Positions 1 to 8,914 of a DNA stretch of 18,933 nucleotides are shown one piece after another. Position 1 is the first letter of the stretch, and every line of letters starts with the position of its first letter. Position numbers and translations under genes: made by a program. The notes under the pieces are model-generated. The model worked only from the letters and a program-made list of their open reading frames with translations. It had not been told where the DNA came from and did not search any database. The stretch comes from Ichthyophonus hoferi (lineage: Eukaryota; Opisthokonta; Ichthyosporea; Ichthyophonida; Ichthyophonidae), in NCBI GenBank assembly GCA_002751075.1, contig NAOQ01000960.1, forward strand, positions 1-18,933, written 5' to 3'.

Positions 1-86
1 TAGCGTAACTTACAGATGTTCCATTAACGAATCTATCAGGTTGGAAGATTATGCAACTAATTAATCCTGAGCCACTTCAATTTTAA
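1..86 (+). other. Possible 3'-terminal exon of a plus-strand gene entering from the left
   Basis: A short open frame ends in TAA at 84-86 after about 23 codons that read like ordinary protein (a Leu-Ser-Gly-Trp-Lys core, then Asn-Pro-Glu-Pro-Leu). It is preceded by an acceptor-like CTTACAG at 9-15, and an AATAAA lies about 117 bases past the stop at 203-208. A frame this short is expected often by chance in AT-rich DNA, so only the combination of acceptor, stop and AATAAA supports it. No family can be named. Confidence 0.2.
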
Positions 87-1382
87 GTACTTACGATTTA
101 AAGGTACAATCGCGATTAATGATCTTTTAACAATGTCCTTTGGTGTAAATGCAGAAATTCCACAATATTATTGATCATTAAGTGGAGCTATGGCGCTATG
201 TAAATAAACGCTATTATCGCCATCTAGTGTCAGTAAGAATTTTTCTGACTTCTGAACGAGTGAACGATTTGAACACTGATTATCGTATGCGAGAGCCAAT
301 GGTAGATACATGCGTTTCAATAGGATTACCAACAATCATTATGTAGTACAGTGACAAGTGTGAATAATAGTAGTAATATACCAATATGGTAATACTACAA
401 CTATAATATACCAATATGGTAATGTTATGACTATGATATACTAATATGGTAATAATATGACTATAATATACTAATATGGTAATACTATAATATACGATAT
501 ATAGTTATAGTGCAAATGTTACTATATAGTCTACAAGGCTCAAAAAGGGTGACCTAACCTGAGAAATAGAGCTCTTTATTTCATATTACTACGTATAATT
601 AAGGATAGATAATGTAATAACTGCATATTTAATTTATAATAATCCACACTACCTGTAGATAAAGGATAAAATCCAATTATAATTTTAATATAGCATTGTC
701 TGTAACCATAGTAACCACGTTCCAACTGATTGGCAGAGTTTTGACATTATTAACAAAGAAGAGAGAAATTTCGTTTATACATTAAAATACCGTGTATATG
801 TTGGTATTGTACAGCCAATAATATTATTCCGATATAATTTAATTGAAGCTGCATTATACTTATAAATTGATGGAATAAATATGTAGTAGACTATTGGGTA
901 ATATGAAATTAATTTGGAGAGATATAAAGTCTATTGGCTAATGTTTTTTAATTTCTAATAAAACTTTTATATAATGTGAGTCCACCAATAATTGATTGAT
1001 TTTAAATATAGTTTCCCAACTATGACTTATTATATATGTTTGTTATTCTTTGTATATAGCTACCTAAACTAATCAACACCCTATCTTTATATATATATAT
1101 ACAAATATATAGATGTGTTAAAACTATTACGAGTACAAGTCACTATACATACTGGTAGACCATAGAATAAATAAAAGCAATTAAAACATAGCCATAAAAA
1201 ATAAAAAATAATAATAGCAATATCATTCAAAAATAGAACACATTAATTAATAAATTAATAAATAAACCAATAAAGCAAATTAATAAAATTCTAATATATT
1301 TCTTTATAAGATCATGTTATAATATATTATACGCGTTTATAATTTTAATGTATATAACTAAATTAATATAACAATTTAAAAT
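87..1382. other. AT-rich intergenic spacer
   Basis: No protein-like frame of useful length is visible on either strand. The stretch holds the 30-bp minisatellite at 371-490, a TA run near 1090-1103, and a plus-strand cluster of AATAAA/ATAAAA motifs at about 1165-1290. It presumably contains the 3' untranslated region of the minus-strand J-protein gene at its right end: an ATTAAA on the minus strand (1349-1344) lies 34 bases past that gene's stop and could be its poly(A) signal. Confidence 0.6.
371..490. repeat. 30-bp minisatellite, four copies
   Basis: Four consecutive 30-base units run exactly 371-400, 401-430, 431-460 and 461-490. Each has the form CTATAATATA, then CYAATATGGT, then a variable AAT-starting decamer. 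The ATATGGTAAT core is invariant and the last ten bases vary most. A fifth unit decays into TATACGATATATAG. It lies outside any recognised gene. The unit is a tandem duplication with no terminal repeats, so it is not a transposon copy. Confidence 0.9.
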
Positions 1383-4300
1383 TTAATTCTCTTTCTGGGG
1401 CGTCACTCGATCGCCCTTATAAAAGTTATGCATCAATCTACAGTTAGGTAGATCTTTTGCCTGGGCTCGATCTAAGGCTTGCTGGTCTGTAATTGGTAGA
1501 CAATAAACAAATAAATATATTATATATTATATATGCTATGCATGTAAAGTGGGTAGTACGGTGTTGAGGTAGCCAATAATAGCTCATTAACATTAACCTT
1601 ATATAGTTATAGCCTGAACCATTGATAGATATACCTACATCCTTAGCACTAATTGTTAATTAATTATACCTAATCAACGACTAATTAGTCTCCCATCTAC
1701 CACCATCTAACCCTTCCTTAATTGTAAACATTATCAATCAACCCAATCAGAACTTTAACTTATAATAGCAATCTTCATTTGTACCCGCAGCCAATAAAAT
1801 CCATTAAATAATTAAGGCCTAATTAGGGCCAACTAAATACAATTAAGGCTAATTAAATGTAATTAAATGTAATTAACACCCATGAAAAATACCTGTATCT
1901 CTATTATATTTCTCATTTAAGCCTATTGAAATCCGACTAGGGCTAAATAAGGTAATTAATACTAAAAAATGTAACTAAGCTTCAATGAGTGTAACTAGGA
2001 CTAATTAGAATTAATTAAATATAATTACCTCGCCAAGAATAGGCCCGCTGTATCTCCATATCCCTATAATGCTTCTCTCTTCTACAGTTATCTTGCAGTA
2101 CTCCTATATAGTAACGATCCACCTAGTGTCTCCATTGGTTAGTAGGTAGCCATAGCAACCAGAGGGAGAAAGAAGAAGAGATGGGCTAGGTGCATTATAT
2201 TATACTATATTATATTATACATTATAATTATCGACAGTCGTAATTAACTCCACTTACCGAATCATCTAACTGGCGTATATGATTAACGGTAGGATATGAT
2301 TGGTCGAATTCCTCCTTCTCTACCCTAACATAGTAAGGTACTCCTCTACTATAGGTCGAACGGGCGAAGGGAAACTCTGAGGTTTTAGTCTGTTTAAAGA
2401 GAGCATATCATTGGGTAGTTAGCGTTTAGCATAGCGTAGAAATAGGTACATATTTTAATAAAGAGTTATAAGTGGTGCCGAAAGTATGCTAGGTTGAACT
2501 GTGAGTGGTTGTCGTTAATTAACTCTTAATGATTCATTATATGCATGTAAATACATATAATGGTATTCATAATAAAATCCTGATAGGCTATAGACCCCCT
2601 ATAGACCTCCTCCTATATCCTATAGTTTCCAAATTTCCTACCAGATTAAAAGCAGGTGGGGCTTCCAGCCAGATACTGAGCATTGACACTATCAAGAATA
2701 ACAGCATTGGTACCATGTTGATTAGTGCAGTGGTGTTGTTATTAAGTGGATGTTGTCCATGTGATTGGCCAGCCTTCTGGGTGAGAGGGAGAGTAAATAG
2801 TACGTCCTATATTACGTTCTAATATACATTACATCCTACAGCAAACTATATTAAATCATACTATACTGTACCTATCCTATATAGTAACATCTACCATAAA
2901 TAGTAACATATACCACATATAGTAATATATACCATATATAGTAATATATATCATAGTAATATATATCATATATAGTAATATATACCATATATAGTAGCAC
3001 CTACCTTATCCTTTCTACTTCTATCTCTACTCCTTTTAATGTCATTAGGATGTATACCGCTAAAGAACATCTGGAACATTTCTTCAGCTGTGAAAGCATT
3101 AAAGTCCTAGAATGAGGGAGAGGGAGAGCAAGAGGAAGGAGGCGAGGGACAAGGGTCGAGTTCGAGGTCAAGGAGGAGAGAGAAGGAAAAGGAGGATGAG
3201 CGAGAGGGAGGTGGAATGGGTGAAAAACAGGAAGAGCAAGAGGGAGAGGGAGAGGGAGAGGGAGAGGGAGAACGTGATGTCCTATACACATAAAAGTCCT
3301 AGAGAGAGGGAGGGGTGGTATTAGCTGGTAGAACGGTTACTAAATTAGAAGCACAATTTCCATTGGATTATCTTGTCATTAAAATTTAAAATATGCCAAA
3401 AGGAAGGTTTTGAATGCTGTATATATGAACTGTGTAATCTATGCAATTAGCTATACTCATGGAAATTTCTTCTAATTAGAGAACACCAATAGAAAGAATC
3501 GCCTAAAACTAAAATGCTGTATTATACATATATATAGTATCCAATTAGAAATAACCATTAAATTTTAAGATACTTATTAAAAGCTATTAGCATATATATG
3601 CGCGTGTTTGAAACTATTACTGTATTCATACATATATATTCTATTATATGATTATATGATATATCAGTAGCAATTAAAATCTAATACACAATTTAAAATC
3701 TATGCACCAATCAAACTATCTAGTTACAATGATTAATCTATTAATAGCCCCCTTACATCAGTAGGAAATCCTCCATTTCGATTGTTTCTCTCTACACCTT
3801 CGTCACCCTGTAAGTCATAGGTCCTTCTAGTTGTAGGATCAGACAACACTTTAAAGGCCTGGAAATATAAATTAATGCAATTAATTAACTACATAATTAT
3901 CTCCTAGCCAATTACACAATACATACATCATAAATCCACAACCAATTGCCTTGTCTTAATTTCTAACTAAAAATATAACATATATATATATCCTTTAATA
4001 TTCTAAACATGGCCATACAATTCACTAATTACTTCTCCCCTTATCATGTCCTTCCTATTAATTAAGTCATTAATTAACTCCCACTCAATCATATCTTTCC
4101 TATTAATTAAATCATTAATTACCTCCCACTCAATCATATCTTTCCTATTAATTAAATCATTAATTACCTCTCACCCAATCATACCTTTCCTATTAATTTA
4201 AACCCCTCAATGGCCCCAGGGGCCTTGTTCTTATCAGGGTGGAATTGAAGCGCTAATTTACGATAGGCTTTCTTAATGGCTGCGTCATTAGCATCACTGT

Positions 4301-6017
4301 ATGTAATTGGAAGGGGTTCATTGAAAGTTAATAAGGTATACATGGCAGTATAGTAGTATAGTAGGATAATGTATAGTATATAGTTTATAGTATATAGTAT
4401 ATAGTATATAGTATATAGTTTATAGTAGCATAGTACATAGTAGTATAGTATATAGTATATAGTATATAGTATAGCAATATAATCTTCTTATATAAGATGG
4501 TATATTACTATATTAAATATAGTTAATAACTAATCAATTTTAATTTTAATTTTTAACTATACCTTTTAAGTCCTAATATGGCATAATGGTTGGTTCCTCT
4601 GCGTTTAAGTTCTTTTACTGCCTCCAACTGCTCTGCGGTAAACTCACCCTATAGGTAGATATAAATATATTAGATTCAATCGGTATACTATATATAGGTA
4701 CAGTATGTAAGTATATTACTTTATATAGATGGATGGTGGTACATGATGACATCACAGGCAAGGATTGACGAATAGATAGATTCCATATATAGTTAAATAG
4801 CCAATTAATAAACACATATAAATGCATAGCCAATAAGTGTTTAGCGACTTATTAAAAAAATAGAACATATATGTATTGCATACATTACATTTAGAATATT
4901 ACCATATTAGCCCCAGTACTGTTTCCCTTTCTCCTCCTAGCAGTATTCTCATTGGTCCGTCCATTCATAATATCCTCCTGTGATTGCACAATAACCTCCA
5001 TTAGTAATTTAAATTATAATTAACTTATAACAGCTACATATAATTTTAAATACCACTTTCTATTGGTATAGGTAAGACTAATATATATATAGATATAAAT
5101 ATATAATATCTTATCTTACACTATTTTAAAAATCCTAATCAATTATTAAATATTATCAAAGAACTTATACCCAATCCTATTATCCCAGATAGTCATATAA
5201 AGCTACTCTCATTACCTCTGCACCAATTAAACCTCGAGGTATTAATCACTGTTTTGTGCCAATAAAAAGGTAATGATATAAATGAAATACTCTATAGAGG
5301 CAATGAGTATAGTATACTCATTAAAATATATTGTATCAAACTATATTATGGCATATAATATTAAGTACTCTGTTAAACATAAAATACCAATCTACCATAG
5401 TTAGATATACCCTACCCCATATTAGGACCTGGCAAATAAGGGAAAATAGTTTCCAAATAAGGACATAACCATGACCATCAACCAATAGAATAAGAGGAGA
5501 AGAAGATAATTACGTCATGACTAGATGTAGGCGAACTAGTATAGGATGGTTCTGGTGTGCTGTCGTTTAAAGTCTCGTCTGGTCCAATAGAATCTTCTAG
5601 AATATTTTTAATATGCTCTTTTGCTTCATCTATAAGAGGGTTGAAGGTTAGGGTAGGGAAGAAGAGGAGGGGAGAGGGAGATAAAGAGGGAGAGGGAGAG
5701 GGAGACAGGATAGGTAGATAATAGGTTGATAGGGTGTTGGTATAATAGGATAGCATCATACATACTACCTATATACTACCTACCTACATACTACTACATA
5801 CTACCTACATTCTACCTACATACTCTCATACTTACTATCATACATTAATAAACTTTAACAATCAATCGCATACACACCAATAAACATTCCTACCTGTAGG
5901 AAACAAACAGTCCGACTTTCTGAAAAATTTCAAAGCTTTTTCCTTACTCCCCTCCTTAAGGTACTTTACCCCTAGACTAATACACTTAAAAGCTTCATCT
6001 TTATTAGCGTCAGACAT
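1383..6017 (-). CDS. DNAJB12: DNAJB12/DNAJB14-like ER membrane J-domain co-chaperone, 11 exons, 393 aa
   Basis: In this family (DNAJB12/14, yeast Hlj1) the J-domain faces the cytosol from the ER membrane and stimulates Hsp70 ATPase for membrane-protein quality control. Exons on the minus strand: 6017-5894, 5629-5514, 4977-4903, 4648-4563, 4296-4185, 3858-3757, 3106-3005, 2776-2642, 2389-2258, 2122-2029, 1486-1383. They total 1182 nt, all joins keep frame, all introns are GT-AG. Residues 1-55 carry the family's N-terminal helical repeat (starts MSDANKDEA). The J-domain spans about 125-189, with HPD at 153-155 and a [13 protein letters not shown] helix/loop. A Phe-rich 'AEEMFQMFF' segment lies near 213-221. 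One membrane span lies at about 256-276, followed by a DUF1977-type luminal domain to about 385. Length matches human paralogues (about 375-380). The start is the first ATG and matches the family start. The middle linker exon (4977-4903) is the least certain. Confidence 0.93.
1487..2028 (-). other. Intron 10 of the J-protein gene
   Basis: This 542-base phase-1 intron has donor GTAATT and acceptor ACAG before 1486. It is rich in TAATTA motifs, with imperfect AATTAAATGTAATTAAATG repeats around 1850-1875 and the palindrome CCTAATTAGG at 1818-1827 within a GGCC-flanked segment. No coding exon is seen inside it; exon 10 joins exon 11 in frame and both match the end of the family. Confidence 0.75.
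2123..2140 (-). promoter_or_regulatory. Intron 9 branch site and 3' splice site
   Basis: On the minus strand the sequence reads TACTAACC, a short spacer, then CACTAG before the exon at 2122. TACTAAC is the textbook branch-site consensus. This pair fixes the exon 10 start at GTG (Val): a second AG closer to the conserved Asp-Asn-Cys would put the exon out of frame with the family. Confidence 0.8.
2881..3004 (-). repeat. 19-bp tandem array at the start of intron 7
   Basis: Six to seven units of about 19 bases, plus-strand form ATAGTAATATATACCATAT, fill most of the 228-base intron 7 (3004-2777). One unit is shortened to about 15 bases. Read on the gene strand, units begin GGTATAT or GATATAT, and the unit touching exon 7 contains the true donor GTAGGT. 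The array therefore includes the splice site itself, as discussed in the findings. Confidence 0.85.
3107..3756 (-). other. Intron 6 of the J-protein gene with duplicated acceptor
   Basis: This is the longest intron (650 bases), with donor GTAAGG after exon 6 and acceptor ATTCTAG before 3106. Its last 200 bases are a purine-rich (plus strand) pyrimidine-tract expansion. A second acceptor, CTCTCTAG then GACTTT, sits at 3300/3299 and copies the real one. The rest, 3310-3756, is AT-rich with no visible exon. Confidence 0.75.
3239..3270 (+). repeat. GGGAGA hexamer run, G-quadruplex-type motif
   Basis: Five GGG runs at 3242-3244, 3248-3250, 3254-3256, 3260-3262 and 3266-3268 are separated by three-base AGA loops. 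This is the canonical G3N3 quadruplex pattern. It lies on the template strand of the J-protein gene; the transcript carries the matching CTCCCT pyrimidine tract inside intron 6. Confidence 0.8.
4052..4200 (-). repeat. 45-bp tandem repeat spanning the exon 5/intron 5 junction
   Basis: The motif TTCCTATTAATT recurs at 4052, 4097, 4142 and 4187 on the plus strand, spaced exactly 45 bases. The copy at 4187 lies within the coding end of exon 5 (residues about 167-171), and the others lie inside intron 5. The block therefore arose by tandem duplication of the exon end plus the first bases of the intron. Confidence 0.9.
4369..4475 (-). repeat. GTATATA heptamer microsatellite in intron 4
   Basis: Irregular arrays of TATAG and GTATATA units, with several consecutive seven-base copies at about 4379-4420 and again at about 4449-4475, occupy the middle of the 266-base intron 4 (4562-4297). 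They are bounded by TAGTATAG variants. No coding content is visible. Confidence 0.75.
4978..5513 (-). other. Intron 2 of the J-protein gene
   Basis: This 536-base intron has donor GTAATT and acceptor CACAG before 4977. It is AT-rich, with a TATATATAGATATAAATATATAA run at about 5083-5107. I see no exon within it: exons 2 and 3 both begin and end in phase 0 around it. Exons 2 and 3 encode a polar Ser/Thr/Arg-rich linker that is poorly conserved in this family, so an additional or different small linker exon cannot be excluded. Confidence 0.65.
5630..5893 (-). other. Intron 1 with CTAC repeats and an expanded pyrimidine tract
   Basis: This 264-base phase-1 intron has donor GTAGGA and acceptor CTTATAG. 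Its first half (about 5755-5850) is built from CTAC/ACATACTACCT repeats. Its last 80 bases are an unusually long pyrimidine tract, read on the plus strand as GGG runs at 5651, 5656, 5669, 5676, 5688, 5694 and 5700. This again fits a G-quadruplex pattern on the template strand. Confidence 0.8.
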
Positions 6018-6331
6018 AATAATATTTATTATAATGTTATAATGTATGTTATAATTATACAGTAAGAGTATATAATCTTCACTCTAGATATGTATATATA
6101 TATTATATACTATATATTATAGTATATTATGTTATATTATGTTATATTATGTTATATTATATTATTACTATATTATATAACAATAATATTATATTATATA
6201 ACAGTATAATAGTATGTTGTTGAATGGAACCCTAACTTTAGTTAATTGTGGTTATTATTGGCGGGCAGTTAACATTACCGTGCGCGATGGTTAGTGCGGG
6301 TATAATGGAATCTTTTCATGAAAATTAAGAG
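6018..6331. promoter_or_regulatory. Candidate promoter region of the J-protein gene, possibly divergent
   Basis: Upstream of the J-protein start come an AT tract with three exact GTTATATTAT decamers (6131-6160) and then a patch of clearly higher GC at 6254-6300. The patch holds an inverted CCAAT/E2F-like ATTGGCGGGC at 6257-6266 and several CpGs, rare in this spacer. A perfect plus-strand splice donor, G then GTAAGT, follows at 6331/6332. This could mark a divergent non-coding first exon; no transcript evidence is available here. Confidence 0.35.
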
Positions 6332-7726
6332 GTAAGTTGTACATTTGTTTTACATGCTGAAGGGAATATCTATTTTTATTAATTACATTATTATGTTGAT
6401 TTATATTATAATGTATTATATTATTTATTGTATGTGTGTAATTGTACTGTATTCTACATTATAAGTAAAATACATGGATAATTATGATTTTCTTATTGCC
6501 CTAAACTTCCCGATGTGAAGGGAAAACTACATACTTTAAAATGATAATTAACCAACCAAACCAAAGACTTATAACAGGAACAAGATTTAGTTTTTGGGGG
6601 TAATGTATATAAAAGGATTTAAACAATTAAAAGAAACTAATAAATATATCTTATTGATTGGTCGTAACAAAAAATTGATTTAATTAATTGCTTAATGAGT
6701 AAATTTGAACTTTGATTAGTTAATTAAAGAGTATGGCAAAATGCAACTAAAATAAACCTACAGTCAAACCTTTAAATACTATTCATATGACTTTATGCTA
6801 ACCATAATATATTCCATTATAATATATTTTATTATATTACCCTATATTTTATATTATTATAATTTGGGGAAAGGTACCAATGCAAAGTCAATCAATATAC
6901 TAAGTACTCATTAAAGCGAATTTAAGCCTACAATGCAATTGCTTATATAAACATTTATGAAAAAAAAAAAAAGCAGCCAAAATTTCTATATGATTTAATA
7001 ATTAAAAATTAATATATCACTATGAAAAATAGAAACCAAAGACAATATATCAATTCTGTATATTTGCTTTTTCACAAATGTGTATGCCCATTTAAGTACA
7101 TAGCCATTTAACCAAGTCATCGGGTGATTAGAGCTTCCTGACTATTGGTTACTTAATTATGCTTTGTATCCTGTATTTAAAAGCGGTTGACATTCACCAA
7201 TGGATATTTGCTGTCAGGCAGATATAATTTTTTTAGAACCACATTGTTGGCCAATCTATGCGTAATGTAATGTAACATTCTTTAGTTCACGGGACTCTTC
7301 CGATTCGTTATGAATCATTTATGATATATACTATTTCCTGATCGATGGCATTGTACAAAACGGTGTATAAACATATATTATTATTTGATATAATATATTG
7401 GTGTAAAATATCTTTTTTATTATTGCAAGTTGTCTTACATATTACATGTTAAACTATAAATATAATATCATGTTTTATAGACATACTAATTTATTAATAG
7501 CAATTTCTGCGCGTAATTAATGCGTTTGAGCAAATTGATTTTTAGCCAACATAGTATTACCGCAAGTCACCACCATTTGATATAATATTGCAATGGAATT
7601 TAATCCTTTATGCCCTTCAACATATAGGCATTGAAATTGAGTTGCTAGAAAGCTCTTTATACAAGTGAAAATTCTATATACATCTCATATATTGTATTTA
7701 TATGCAACGTTAATAGTTAAATTGCA

Positions 7727-7763
<37 letters not shown>

Positions 7764-8490
7764 AATATCATATAGAGTTTAGGGGGAAAGACGACCATTT
7801 GGTAAATTTCAAGAAGTATATATATATATATATATAGCTCATTAAATATAATTGGCATTTCAATTATATAATCGGATAAAATATGAGAATATGTAAAATA
7901 TAATCAGATATAATATGAAAATATGAGATATATTTATATATATTATAAAAATAGAAAATATATCCCTAAATATCAGGTTTAGCGGCAGCTGATATACTGA
8001 AAATTAATTTAAAGATATATGCGATATATAGACAAGATAATTTGAAATGAGATTCTTTTATAGGATAAAAGTGCGCAGTTCATTTGCAGTGAATATAAAT
8101 TGTTATCAGTTGTAAACAATACAACATGTATATAAGCAGTTGTAATAGCTTTTACTCTCTTAGAAAATATAGTAGCATTTCGTTAGTTTATTTTTACTAT
8201 TATTATTGCTTGTATTAGGCTATAAATTATGTTTGCTTAAGTTTACACTAATAATACTACAAACTCAACAAGCGAGAACAGAGTTAGATTCGTCTCGTCA
8301 GTAGAACGTTAAGTATAATTATTTATTAGCATAAATAGTTGTATATACATATAGGCACCCAGGTGAACACATAAATGCTCACAACACGGCGTACACATAT
8401 ACATCACTAATTAGGGATCTACTAATAATAGTAATATATACTAGGCCGACTTCTCCCATGGCCCGCAAGAACCTTCTGTAGAATAACAAT
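6332..8490. other. AT-rich intergenic spacer
   Basis: The stretch contains an A12-type run at about 6960, long TA runs at 7731-7760 and 7818-7836, and a two-copy 32-base repeat at 7867-7930. A slightly less AT-rich island at about 7080-7325 carries two short protein-like minus-strand frames of 20-33 codons (one with ATG at 7278 and stop at 7179-7177). These are too short to call genes, though they could be remnants or exons of something unrecognised. Confidence 0.5.
7867..7930. repeat. Two-copy 32-bp direct repeat
   Basis: Units 7867-7898 and 7899-7930 both follow the pattern TATAATCRGATAWAATATG, then RAAATATG and a purine-rich end, with a few differences. It is a simple tandem duplication in AT-rich spacer. 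Confidence 0.6.
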
Positions 8491-8535
8491 AAAACCACAA
8501 TAATGTCTAGTCACAACAGATATTATTGTGGTTTT
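8491..8535. repeat. Perfect 14-bp inverted repeat with 17-nt loop
   Basis: AAAACCACAATAAT at 8491-8504 is matched without error by ATTATTGTGGTTTT at 8522-8535, leaving a 17-base loop. It contains C/G pairs and is not simple AT palindromy, so a chance origin is less likely than for the many TA stretches nearby. It lies about 380 bases before the membrane-protein start and about 105 bases before a TATAAAG, so it is upstream DNA rather than clearly part of a leader. Confidence 0.75.
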
Positions 8536-8639
8536 CATTCCAAATCACCAATTATCAACTATAACAACAACAATTGTTACAACCTTCGCATTGATATAAT
8601 AACATTACAATCTTCACGAGGAGCCCCCATCCATCCCAG

Positions 8640-8646
8640 TATAAAG
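8640..8646 (+). promoter_or_regulatory. Candidate TATA box for the membrane-protein gene
   Basis: TATAAAG occurs in a locally GC-richer context (the preceding 30 bases include a GAGCCCCCATCCATCCCAG stretch), 269 bases before the ATG at 8915. In DNA this AT-rich a TATA match alone is weak; its setting next to the GC-richer patch is the main support. Confidence 0.25.
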
Positions 8647-8914
8647 AGTTAATTTGATGTAAGATTCATTTACAAAACCAAGACATTTCGTTGTCTACCA
8701 GGGTTTTTTGTTTTATCAACATATTATTATTGGCAAGGTAATAAATCGTATAGCATTGGTACTAATCGTTTTTATGGTATAATACCACGTTCTGTGTCAC
8801 CAGCGCCTGCCTATGTACAATATAATATATTCAGTCTATACAACCTAGTTAATATAATACAACGTAACATAACTGCTGTTATTAACTATTTACATAACAA
8901 CAATATCTACAAAG

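Noticed and set aside
371-490. Regular repeats as a CRISPR array
   Set aside because: The 30-base units are contiguous with no unique spacers, and the window is eukaryotic.
2529-2822. 97-codon plus-strand open frame
   Set aside because: It is antisense to exon 8 of the J-protein gene, which encodes the conserved membrane span, so it is a shadow.
3001-3291. Long Pro/Leu-rich minus-strand frame as a separate gene
   Set aside because: It is a translation of the pyrimidine-tract expansion in intron 6 running out of frame into exon 7; only the neighbouring in-frame extension has any biological reading, as a possible isoform.
5478-5759. 93-codon minus-strand frame as a stand-alone gene
   Set aside because: Its middle is genuine exon 2 of the J-protein gene; the two ends are read-through into intron 1 and intron 2.
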